Origin: Bradyrhizobium sp. BR 10289
GTDB lineage: Bacteria; Pseudomonadota; Alphaproteobacteria; Rhizobiales; Xanthobacteraceae
Length of the DNA stretch: 64,000 nt
Reading direction: 5' to 3'
NCBI RefSeq assembly: GCF_019455385.1
Contig: NZ_JACOFR010000011.1
Coordinates: 1-64,000, forward strand
Shown here: piece after piece, positions 41,465 to 49,156 of the stretch
Position numbering within the stretch: the first letter of the stretch is position 1
Layout of the letters: each line of letters begins with the position of its first letter
Program-made: the position numbers and the translations under genes
Notes under the pieces: generated by a model
What the model was told of the DNA's origin: nothing
What the model saw: only the letters and a program-made list of their open reading frames with translations
The model's database searches: none

Positions 41465-42808
41465 ATGAGCCAGACCACGACCTATGCCGGTTCCGCCGGC
41501 GCAGCCAGGAACACTGACAAGAGCGAAATCGAGAGCTCGACCATCCGCGCCATCTCCTGGCGCCTGATTCCGTTCCTGGTGCTGGCCTACTTCTTCTCTT
41601 ATCTCGACCGCGTCAATCTCGGCTTCGCCGCGCTGACCATGAATGCCGAGCTGAAGTTCACGCCGCTGATCTTCTCCTGGGGCGCCGGCATCTTCTTCTT
41701 CGGCTATTTCATCTTCGAGGTGCCGAGCAATCTGGCGCTCGAGAGGTTCGGCGCCAGCCGCTGGATCGCCCGTATCATGGTGACCTGGGGCATCATCTCG
41801 GCGTTGATGGCGCTGGTCAGCGGCGTCACCAGCTTCTACGTGCTGCGCTTCCTGCTCGGCGTCGCCGAAGCCGGCTTCTTCCCCGGCATCATCCTTTATC
41901 TGACCTATTGGTATCCGGCCGAATATCGCGCGCGCTTCCTCGCGGCCTTCGCCATCGCCGTGCCGGTCTCGACCGTGATCGGCGCGCCGATCTCGGGCCT
42001 GCTGCTCGGGCTCGATGGCATGATGGGCCTGAAGGGCTGGCAGTGGCTGTTCATTCTCGAGGGCATCCCTTCCGTGCTGCTCGGCATCGTCACTTGGTTC
42101 TACCTGACGGACCGGCCGGAGAAGGCGGACTGGCTCTCGGCCGAGCAGAAGACCTGGCTCAAGGGCAAGCTCGACGCCGAGATCGCGGCCAAGCAGGCGG
42201 TGAAGCATCTGACGCTGGGCGAGGCGCTGTCCTCGCCCAAGGTGATCATGCTGAGCCTGATCTATTTCGGCTTTGTCGGCGCGCTCTACGGCATGCAGTT
42301 CTGGCTGCCGCAGATCGTCAAGGCGTTCGGTCTCACCAATGCGCAGACCGGCTTCGTCACCGCGATCCCCTATCTATTCGGCACGATCGCGATGATCTTG
42401 TGGGCGCGGCACTCGGATGCCACCCGCGAGCGCGTGAAGCATGTCGGTTTGCCGATGATCCTGATCGCCATCGCGCTCGCCATTTCCAGCTATCTCACTG
42501 ACCCCACCATGACGATGGTGGCGCTGACCTTCGCCGCCATCGGCGTGTTCTGCGTCTTCGGTGTGTTCTGGACCTTGCCGACCTCCTGGCTGTCAGGCAC
42601 GGCGGCCGCCGGCGCCATTGCCCTGATCAACTCGATCGGCAATCTCGCCGGCTTCGGTGGCCCCTATCTGATCGGCTGGGTCAAGGAAGCCACCGGCCAG
42701 ACCTCGACGGGCCTGCTCGTGCTCGCCGTGCTGCCGCTGATCGCCGGCATCCTGGTCTTCATCGGCGGTCACGAGAGCAAGCACGAGTTCGTGGAGCAGG
42801 GGCGGTAG
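41465..42808 (+). CDS. MFS transporter, anion:cation symporter family
   Basis: A 447-residue inner-membrane carrier with 12 predicted helices and a central cytosolic loop. The first helix region LIPFLVLAYFFSYLDRVNLG carries the family-conserved Asp-Arg pair; GAGIFFFGYFIFEVPSNL and LRFLLGVAEAGFFPGIILYL are typical of the phthalate, D-galactonate and tartrate permease branch. Substrates are usually organic anions. The ATG at 41465 has GGGGGAAAC upstream; an in-frame start at 41357 adds an unconserved segment. No catabolic genes adjoin, so the substrate is open. Confidence 0.88.
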   Translation: MSQTTTYAGSAGAARNTDKSEIESSTIRAISWRLIPFLVLAYFFSYLDRVNLGFAALTMNAELKFTPLIFSWGAGIFFFGYFIFEVPSNLALERFGASRWIARIMVTWGIISALMALVSGVTSFYVLRFLLGVAEAGFFPGIILYLTYWYPAEYRARFLAAFAIAVPVSTVIGAPISGLLLGLDGMMGLKGWQWLFILEGIPSVLLGIVTWFYLTDRPEKADWLSAEQKTWLKGKLDAEIAAKQAVKHLTLGEALSSPKVIMLSLIYFGFVGALYGMQFWLPQIVKAFGLTNAQTGFVTAIPYLFGTIAMILWARHSDATRERVKHVGLPMILIAIALAISSYLTDPTMTMVALTFAAIGVFCVFGVFWTLPTSWLSGTAAAGAIALINSIGNLAGFGGPYLIGWVKEATGQTSTGLLVLAVLPLIAGILVFIGGHESKHEFVEQGR

Positions 42809-42818
42809 CGAGAGCCTT

Positions 42819-42909
42819 GTACGGTGGGCAAAGGCGCGAAGCGCCGTGCCCACCATCTCGCCCTGATTATTTCGACCCCGTGGGCACGCTACGCTTTACC
42901 CACCCTACG
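42819..42909. repeat. Palindromic repeat (family B, second copy)
   Basis: Ends GTACGGTGGGCAAAGGCG and GCTTTACCCACCCTAC, inner arms GCCGTGCCCACC and GTGGGCACGC. Same element as 28960-29051 with mismatches. It follows the MFS gene. Confidence 0.8.
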
Positions 42910-42980
42910 ATAACACCTTCGCAGCAACTGTCTGCCAATCGTTACCACCCCTTAACGATCACGCTTTCCTGATGACTGAC

Positions 42981-43014
42981 GATTATTGACTTTTATCAGT
43001 GATTAGTCGACATT
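42981..43014 (+). promoter_or_regulatory. Candidate promoter/operator of the RND efflux operon
   Basis: An AT-rich patch with TTGACT (42986-42991), 17 bases, then GACATT (43009-43014), a weak -10. The pentamer GATTA is repeated exactly 20 bases apart (42981 and 43001), each followed by GAC. The TetR gene at the end of the operon could act here. Weak evidence. Confidence 0.35.
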
Positions 43015-43045
43015 CCTCTCATTGCAGCGGCAGGAGTGTCCTTCG

Positions 43046-44152
43046 ATGTTCGTCAGGTCAGTTTTATCGAGCTATTCCAAGCTCTTGGCGGGTATCTCGC
43101 TGGCTGTGGTGGCGGTCTCGCTGGCTGGGTGTAATGACACCGTCGCCGAAAAGGCTGAGCCGCCGCGGCCGGTTCTGGTCGCAACCGCCCATTATGATGC
43201 CGAAACCCCTGAGCGCAGCTTCGTCGGTACCGTCCGCCCCCGGATCGAGAGCGATCTCGGCTTCCGCGTTGCCGGCAAGGTCGCCAAGCGTCTGGTCGAA
43301 GTCGGCCAGACCGTCGAGATCGGCCAGCCGCTCGCCACCCTCGATGAGGTCGACCTGAAGCTTCAGGCCGAGCAGGCCGTGGCCGAGCAGACCGCCGCGA
43401 CCGGTGTGCTGGCGCAGGCTGCGGCCGCCGAGCAGCGCGCCAAGGACCTGAAGGCCAAGGGCTGGACCACGGATGCGGTGATGGATTCGAGCCGCGCCGC
43501 CGCCGACGAGGCCCGCGCGCGCCTCGATCGCGCCGTCCGCTCGGTCGAGCTGACCAAGAATTCCCTTTCCTACGCGACGCTGGTTGCCGACGCCCGTGGC
43601 GTCGTCACCGCAACGCTGATCGAGCCCGGCCAGGTGGTCGCCGCGGGCCAGGCTTCGATCCGTGTCGCCCGCTTTGCCGAGAAGGAAGCGGTCGTTGCGA
43701 TCCCTGAGACGCTGGTTGGACGCGCCAAGTCGGGCGTCGCCAGCGTCACTCTTTGGTCCGAGCCGGACAAGAAGTACACGGCGAAGCTGCGCGAGATCGC
43801 GCCGGCCGCGGACCCGGCGACGCGCACCTATCTCGCCAAATTCTCGCTGCCCGAGGCCGACGACAAGGTCGCGCTCGGCATGACCGCGACGCTGACGCTG
43901 TCGGATGCAGCCACCGAGCGTGTCGCGCGGTTGCCGCTGTCGGCGCTGTTCAACGAAGGCGGCAAGCCCTCCTTCTATGTCGTCGACGACAACGGCGGCG
44001 TCACGCTGAAGCCGGTGGTGGTGAAGTCCTACGAGAGCAACGACGTCGTCATCACCAGCGGTGTGGACGAGGGTGCCAAGATCGTCGCCCTCGGTGTGCA
44101 GAAGCTCGATCCGGGCCAGCGGGTGCGGGTCGTGTCGTCCCTGTCGTTCTAG
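43046..44152 (+). CDS. RND efflux periplasmic adaptor lipoprotein
   Basis: A 368-residue membrane-fusion protein linking an RND pump to an outer-membrane channel. The N-terminal lipoprotein signal ends in the lipobox SLAGC; the lipoyl half-motifs are GFRVAGKVAKRLVEVGQTVE and SYATLVADARGVVTATLIEP with a helical hairpin between them; the beta-barrel and membrane-proximal domains follow (GMTATLTLS, VARLPLSALF). The ATG at 43046 has AGGAG 9 bases upstream. The pump gene follows 178 bases later, a gap that holds a palindromic repeat. Confidence 0.9.
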   Translation: MFVRSVLSSYSKLLAGISLAVVAVSLAGCNDTVAEKAEPPRPVLVATAHYDAETPERSFVGTVRPRIESDLGFRVAGKVAKRLVEVGQTVEIGQPLATLDEVDLKLQAEQAVAEQTAATGVLAQAAAAEQRAKDLKAKGWTTDAVMDSSRAAADEARARLDRAVRSVELTKNSLSYATLVADARGVVTATLIEPGQVVAAGQASIRVARFAEKEAVVAIPETLVGRAKSGVASVTLWSEPDKKYTAKLREIAPAADPATRTYLAKFSLPEADDKVALGMTATLTLSDAATERVARLPLSALFNEGGKPSFYVVDDNGGVTLKPVVVKSYESNDVVITSGVDEGAKIVALGVQKLDPGQRVRVVSSLSF

Positions 44153-44217
44153 TTTTCCTGCGAGTTACGTCGTGTGAGGTGAGTTTCGGCCTGTGTCCCT
44201 AAGCAGAGGCTGAAGCG

Positions 44218-44275
44218 GCGAAGCGATCCAGAACCTGCCCAGCCCCCTGGGTTGCTTCGCTGCCTCGCGACGACG
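44218..44275. repeat. Palindromic repeat inside the efflux operon (family E)
   Basis: GCGAAGCGATCCAG (44218-44231) is inverted, with two mismatches, as CTGGGTTGCTTCGC (44247-44260), followed by TGCCTCGCGACGAC. This resembles the widespread Bradyrhizobium element ending GGATTGCTTCGC...CTCGCAATGACG. It could make a hairpin that sets the adaptor-to-pump expression ratio. Confidence 0.6.
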
Positions 44276-44330
44276 GTTTGAACAGAGCGGCTGTCGTTGT
44301 TTGCAACTGGATCGTCTTTCGGAGAGTGCG

Positions 44331-47300
44331 ATGAAGCGCTTCAACCTTTCGGCCTGGGCCGTCAGCCATCCGACGCTGGTGCTCTTCCTGATGATCATCC
44401 TCGGCGTCGCCGGCTTCTTCTCCTATGAGAAGCTCGGCCGCGCCGAGGACCCGTTCTTCACCGTGAAGGTGGTCAACGTCTCCGTGCTGTGGCCGGGTGC
44501 GACCGCGCAGGAAATGCAGGCGCAGGTCGCCGATCCCATCGAGAAGAAGATCCAGGAGCTGCCTTACTTCGAGAAGGTGCAGACCTATTCGAAGCCCGGC
44601 TTCACCGCGCTCCAGGTCACCTTCCGCGACTCCACGCCGCCGAAGGATGTGCCCTATCTCTTCTATCTGCTGCGCAAGAAGCTCGCCGACGTGCAGGGCC
44701 AGCTGCCCTCTGGGATTCTCGGACCCGTCGTCAACGACGAGTTCTCCGACGTCGATTCCATCCTCTACATGATGACCGGCGACGGCGCCGACTACGCCCA
44801 GCTCAAGAAGGTCTCCGAGGGTTTCCGCCAGCGCCTGCTCAAGGTGCCGGGCGTGACCAAGGTCGACGTCTACGGCAACCAGGATGAGCGCATCTTCGTC
44901 GAGTTCAGCCACGCGAAGCTCGCCACGCTCGGCATCACGCCGCAGGCGCTGTTCGATTCGCTCGCCAAGCAGAACAACGTGGTGCCCGCCGGCACGGTCG
45001 AGACCTCGTCGCAGCGCGTGCCGCTGCGCGTCACCGGCGCGCTCGACGGCGCCAAGGCCGTCGCCGAAACCCCGGTCGAGAGCAACGGCCGCGTCTTCCG
45101 CTTGGGCGACATCGCCAGCGTCACCCATGGTTATGTCGATCCGCCGAGCTTCGTCGTCCGCCAGGAAGGCAAGGCCGCGATCGGCATCGGCGTCGTCACG
45201 GCCAAGGGCGCCAACATCCTCGAGCTCGGCAAGGAGGTCGAGAAGGCGACAGCCGAGTTCATGAAGGCCGTGCCGCAGGGCATCGACGTCAAGCTGATCG
45301 CCGATCAGCCCAAGGTGGTCGAGCACGCCGTCGGCGAGTTCGTGCACTCCTTCATGGAGGCGCTGGTCATCGTGCTGTTCGTCTCGTTCCTGGCGCTGGG
45401 CTGGCGGACCGGCATCGTCGTCGCGCTGTCCGTGCCCTTGGTGCTCGGCATCGTCTTCATCGTCATGAACACGATGTCGCTCGACTTGCACCGTATCACG
45501 CTCGGCGCGCTGATTATCGCGCTCGGTCTGCTGGTCGACGACGCCATCATCGCGGTCGAGATGATGGTAGTGAAGATGGAGCAGGGCTGGGACCGCATGC
45601 GCGCGGCCTCTTTTGCCTGGGAATCCACTGCGTTTCCGATGCTCACGGGAACGCTGGTCACGGCCGCTGGCTTCCTCCCCATCGGCTTTGCCAATTCGGC
45701 AGTCGGCGAATATGCCGGCAGCATCTTCTGGATCGTGGCGATCGCGCTGGTCGCCTCCTGGTTCGTGGCGGTGATCTTCACGCCCTATATCGGCGTCAAG
45801 CTGCTGCCCGACATCAAGGTGCACCACAACCACGATCCGCACGCGGTTTACGAGACCCGCATGTACCGTGGCCTGCGTGCCATCGTGCAATGGTGCGTCA
45901 ACCACCGCATCACGGTGGTGGCCGCCACCGTCGGTGTGTTCGTGGCCTCGATCGTCGGCTTCGGCCATGTCCAGCAGCAGTTCTTCCCGCTGTCGGAGCG
46001 GCCCGAGCTGTTCCTCCAGCTGCGCCTGCCCGAAGGCACCGCCTTCAACGTCACCGAGAAGGCGGTGAAGAAGGCCGAGACGCTGCTCAAGGACGACAAG
46101 GACATCGAGACCTACACCGCCTATGTCGGCCAGGGTTCGCCGCGCTTCTGGCTCGGCCTCAACCCGCAGCTGCCGAACGAGGCCTTTGCCGAGATCGTCA
46201 TCGTCGCCAAGGGCGTCGAGGCGCGCGAGCGCATCAAGGCCAAGATCGAGAACGCGGCGGCCGACGGCTTCCTGTCGGAGGCGCGCGTGCGCGTCGACCG
46301 CTTCAATTTCGGCCCGCCGGTCGGCTTCCCCGTGCAGTTCCGTGTGATCGGCCCCGATGCCAACAAGGTGCGCGAGATCGCCTACCAGGTTCGCGACGTC
46401 ATGCGGCAGAACAAGAGCGTCAAGGATGTCCAGCTCGACTGGAACGAGCAGTCGCCCTACCTCAAGCTCGTCGTCGACCAGGATCGCGCCCGTGCCATGG
46501 GCCTGACGCCGCAGGACGTCTCGCAGGCACTCGCGCTGCTGATCTCGGGCACGCAGGTCACCACCATCCGCGACGGCATCGAGAAGGTCGGCGTGGTCGC
46601 CCGCGCGGTTCCGTCCGAGCGCCTCGACCTCGGCGGCGTCGGCGATCTCACCATCACCTCGAAGAACGGCGTCGCCGTGCCGCTGCAGCAGATCGCCAAG
46701 ATCGAATATGCCCACGAGGAGCCGATCATGTGGCGGCGTAACCGCGACATGGCGATCACCGTGCGCTCCGATGTCGTCGACGGCGTGCAGGCCCCTGACG
46801 TCACCAACCAGATCACGCCGAAGCTGAAGGCGATCAAGGACAACCTCGAGCCGGCCTACCGCATCGAGCCGGGCGGAGCGTTCGAAGAGTCCGCCAAGGG
46901 CAATGCCTCGATCTTCATCCTCTTCCCGGTGATGGTCATGGTGATGCTGACGCTGCTGATGATCCAGCTGCAGAGCTTCTCGCGTCTGTTCCTGGTGTTC
47001 CTCACCGCGCCGCTCGGCATCGTCGGTGCTTCCTTCGGGCTCAACGTCGCCAACGCCCCGTTCGGCTTCGTGGCGCTGCTCGGCCTGATCGCGCTCGCCG
47101 GCATGATCATGCGCAACACGGTCATCCTGGTCGATCAGATCGAGACCGACGTCAGCCACGGCCTGACCCGCCGCGAGGCGATCGTGGAAGCCACCGTCCG
47201 CCGCGCCCGTCCGGTGGTGCTGACGGCGCTCGCCGCGATCCTCGCCATGATCCCGCTGTCGCGCTCGGCCTTCTGGGGCCCGATGGCCATCACGATCATG

Positions 47301-47468
47301 GGAGGCCTGTTTGTCGCGACATTCCTGACGCTGCTGTACCTGCCGGGCCTCTACGCCCTGTGGTTCAGGAAGAGCTTGGACGAGGCGGGCACCCCCGAGC
47401 AGCCTGCTGCGCCGCAGCATGGGAGCGATGACCCCCACGCAATTCCGCTTGCTGAAGCGGCTGAATAA
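44331..47468 (+). CDS. RND efflux pump, inner-membrane permease (AcrB/HAE1-like)
   Basis: A 1045-residue proton-driven exporter with 12 predicted helices and two large periplasmic loops. Features: first helix SHPTLVLFLMIILGVAGFFS, the proton-relay Asp pair in LGLLVDDAIIAVEMMVVKM near residue 405, and the second-half helices AGMIMRNTVILVDQIETD and PVVLTALAAILAMIPLSRS. Length and layout are those of the multidrug HAE1 branch rather than the heavy-metal pumps. The ATG at 44331 follows CGGAGAG. No outer-membrane channel gene is present, so a shared TolC-like protein is needed. The TetR gene follows 33 bases on. Confidence 0.93.
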   Translation: MKRFNLSAWAVSHPTLVLFLMIILGVAGFFSYEKLGRAEDPFFTVKVVNVSVLWPGATAQEMQAQVADPIEKKIQELPYFEKVQTYSKPGFTALQVTFRDSTPPKDVPYLFYLLRKKLADVQGQLPSGILGPVVNDEFSDVDSILYMMTGDGADYAQLKKVSEGFRQRLLKVPGVTKVDVYGNQDERIFVEFSHAKLATLGITPQALFDSLAKQNNVVPAGTVETSSQRVPLRVTGALDGAKAVAETPVESNGRVFRLGDIASVTHGYVDPPSFVVRQEGKAAIGIGVVTAKGANILELGKEVEKATAEFMKAVPQGIDVKLIADQPKVVEHAVGEFVHSFMEALVIVLFVSFLALGWRTGIVVALSVPLVLGIVFIVMNTMSLDLHRITLGALIIALGLLVDDAIIAVEMMVVKMEQGWDRMRAASFAWESTAFPMLTGTLVTAAGFLPIGFANSAVGEYAGSIFWIVAIALVASWFVAVIFTPYIGVKLLPDIKVHHNHDPHAVYETRMYRGLRAIVQWCVNHRITVVAATVGVFVASIVGFGHVQQQFFPLSERPELFLQLRLPEGTAFNVTEKAVKKAETLLKDDKDIETYTAYVGQGSPRFWLGLNPQLPNEAFAEIVIVAKGVEARERIKAKIENAAADGFLSEARVRVDRFNFGPPVGFPVQFRVIGPDANKVREIAYQVRDVMRQNKSVKDVQLDWNEQSPYLKLVVDQDRARAMGLTPQDVSQALALLISGTQVTTIRDGIEKVGVVARAVPSERLDLGGVGDLTITSKNGVAVPLQQIAKIEYAHEEPIMWRRNRDMAITVRSDVVDGVQAPDVTNQITPKLKAIKDNLEPAYRIEPGGAFEESAKGNASIFILFPVMVMVMLTLLMIQLQSFSRLFLVFLTAPLGIVGASFGLNVANAPFGFVALLGLIALAGMIMRNTVILVDQIETDVSHGLTRREAIVEATVRRARPVVLTALAAILAMIPLSRSAFWGPMAITIMGGLFVATFLTLLYLPGLYALWFRKSLDEAGTPEQPAAPQHGSDDPHAIPLAEAAE

Positions 47469-47501
47469 GTGAGAAGACTACTGACGAACGAGTCCTGACT
47501 C

Positions 47502-48101
47502 ATGGCCCTGATTTCGGAACATATCGAAGGCGACACCCGGGAGCGTATCCTCGAGGTGGCCGAGCGGCTGTTCCGCCTGATCGGCTATCAGAAGACCACG
47601 GTCGGGGACATCGCCAAGGAGCTCCGGATGAGCCCCGCCAACGTGTATCGCTTCTTCGAATCGAAGAAGGCGATCCACCAGGCTGTGGCCCGGGGCCTGA
47701 TGGGCGAGGTCGAGCTGGAGGCGCAGCGGATCGTGGCCCGGCCGGGTCCGGTACTCCCGCGCTTCCGGGAGCTGCTCGCCACCATCCACCGCATGAACAC
47801 CGAGCGTTACGTCGGCAACAACAAGCTGCACGAGATGGTCGCGATCGCGATGGAGGAGGACTGGGAGGTCTGTGTCGCCCATATGGAGCTGATCACGACG
47901 TCGATCGGCCAGATGATCGCGCAGGGCGTGGCATCCGGCGAGTTCGCGGCGCCGGATCTGCAACTGGCCTCCATGTGCGCCTGCACCGCGATGATGCGCT
48001 TCTTCCACCCCCAGATGATCGCCCAGTGCGCCACCAAGCCTGGTCCGACCATCGACCAGATGATCGATTTCGTCATCGCCGGTCTGTCCCCGCGCCACTG
48101 A
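47502..48101 (+). CDS. TetR/AcrR-family regulator of the efflux operon
   Basis: A 199-residue repressor: helix-turn-helix block RERILEVAERLFRLIGYQKT and RMSPANVYRFFESKKAIHQA, then a ligand domain with several Met and Cys (AHMELITTSIGQMIAQGV; MCACTAMMRFF). It is the last gene of the adaptor-pump-regulator cluster, 33 bases after the pump, so it most likely controls its own operon, perhaps at the region near 42981. Inducer unknown. Confidence 0.87.
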   Translation: MALISEHIEGDTRERILEVAERLFRLIGYQKTTVGDIAKELRMSPANVYRFFESKKAIHQAVARGLMGEVELEAQRIVARPGPVLPRFRELLATIHRMNTERYVGNNKLHEMVAIAMEEDWEVCVAHMELITTSIGQMIAQGVASGEFAAPDLQLASMCACTAMMRFFHPQMIAQCATKPGPTIDQMIDFVIAGLSPRH

Positions 48102-48135
48102 CGGGCGGCGAAATCTCTCCTATAAGCAAGCTGAC

Positions 48136-48220
48136 GTAGCCCGGCTGGAGCGAAGCGCAATCCGGGTGGTTCAGCGTTGCGCTGGCGGTCCCGGATTATG
48201 CTTCGCTCCGTCCGGGCTAC
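48136..48220. repeat. Palindromic repeat (family C, GTAGCCCGG ends)
   Basis: GTAGCCCGGCTGGAGCGAAG and GCAATCCGGG on the left are inverted on the right as CCCGGATTATGCTTCGCTCC and GTCCGGGCTAC. It fills the gap between the TetR and flavin reductase genes. Only one copy was seen in the window. Confidence 0.8.
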
Positions 48221-48242
48221 CAGGATCAGGAAAGACCCCGCG

Positions 48243-48866
48243 GTGACCGACAAAGACCTGTACTTCTACGAGCCCTCCAAGGGCCACGGCCTCAAGCACG
48301 ATCCCTTCAACGCCATCATCGCGCCGCGGCCGATCGGCTGGATTTCCTCGCGCGACGCCAAGGGCCACGTCAACCTTGCGCCCTACAGCTTCTTCAACGC
48401 GTTCGCTTACGTGCCGCCGATCATCGGGTTCTCCTCCACCAACTGGAAGGACACGGTCTCGAACATGGAGCAGACGCGGGAGTTCGTCTGGAATCTCACC
48501 ACGATGGACCTCGCCAGGCACATGAACGCGACCGCCGCTCATGTCGCCCCCGAAGTCGACGAGTTCGAGATCGCCGGCCTGACCGCCATTCCCGGCAAGC
48601 TCGTCAACGTGCCGCGCGTGGCCGAAAGCCCGGTCGCCTTCGAGTGCAAGGTGTCCGATATCGTCCGCCTCAAGGGCGCCGACGGCAAGGAGGCCGATGC
48701 CTGGCTGACGCTCGGCGAGGTCGTCGCCGTCCACATCGACAAGGCCATGATCAAGGACGGCGTCTACCAGACCGCTGCCGCCCGCCCCATCGTCCGCGCC
48801 GGCCGCCGCGGCGACTATTTCGAGATCAAGCCGGAAAACATGTTCGAGATGGTCCGGCCGGATTAG
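48243..48866 (+). CDS. Flavin reductase-like FMN-binding protein
   Basis: A 207-residue split-barrel flavoprotein: NAIIAPRPIGWISSRDAKGH and NLAPYSFFNAFAYVPPIIGF form the FMN-binding core, followed by SNMEQTREFVWNL and HVAPEVDEFEIAGLT. Members reduce FMN for partner monooxygenases or are orphan oxidoreductases. No monooxygenase adjoins. The GTG at 48243 has AGGAAAG upstream and gives the normal length; the ATG at 48177 would lie inside the repeat. Confidence 0.87.
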   Translation: MTDKDLYFYEPSKGHGLKHDPFNAIIAPRPIGWISSRDAKGHVNLAPYSFFNAFAYVPPIIGFSSTNWKDTVSNMEQTREFVWNLTTMDLARHMNATAAHVAPEVDEFEIAGLTAIPGKLVNVPRVAESPVAFECKVSDIVRLKGADGKEADAWLTLGEVVAVHIDKAMIKDGVYQTAAARPIVRAGRRGDYFEIKPENMFEMVRPD

Positions 48867-48881
48867 GCCGGCCTCTCAACG

Positions 48882-48992
48882 CCGTCATTCCGGGGCGCGC
48901 CGTCAGGCGCGAGCCCGGAATCCATCGTGCGGTAGCGTTGGTCGATAAATGGATTCCGGGTTCGACGCTTTCGCGTCGCCCCGGAATGACGG
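48882..48992. repeat. Long palindromic intergenic repeat (family A)
   Basis: Left arm CCGTCATTCCGGGGCGCG with GAGCCCGGAATCCAT pairs with ATGGATTCCGGGTTC and CGCCCCGGAATGACGG on the right. It is about 110 bases long and lies between the flavin reductase and acyl-CoA dehydrogenase genes. Confidence 0.85.
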
Positions 48993-49156
48993 CGGGGATG
49001 CCGTCCCATTCTCCTCCCCGGAACTGCCCCCACGACCCGGCCGTTAGACCTCCGGGCGGCCGCCCGGCCGCGTCAATTTTGCCGGCGAAGTGTTCCCTTC
49101 CGCCCGCCAGTTTCCGCTAAAATACCCGCCACCCGCGCCGATCCATGAGGTCCGCC

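Noticed and set aside
44199..47438. A 1079-codon open frame antisense to the RND pump, with similar long frames at 16705-18696, 8164-9897 and 53238-55013
   Set aside because: In GC-rich DNA the strand opposite a real gene often stays open. The translations are Arg/Asp/Gly-rich without domains, and the sense strands encode clear enzymes.
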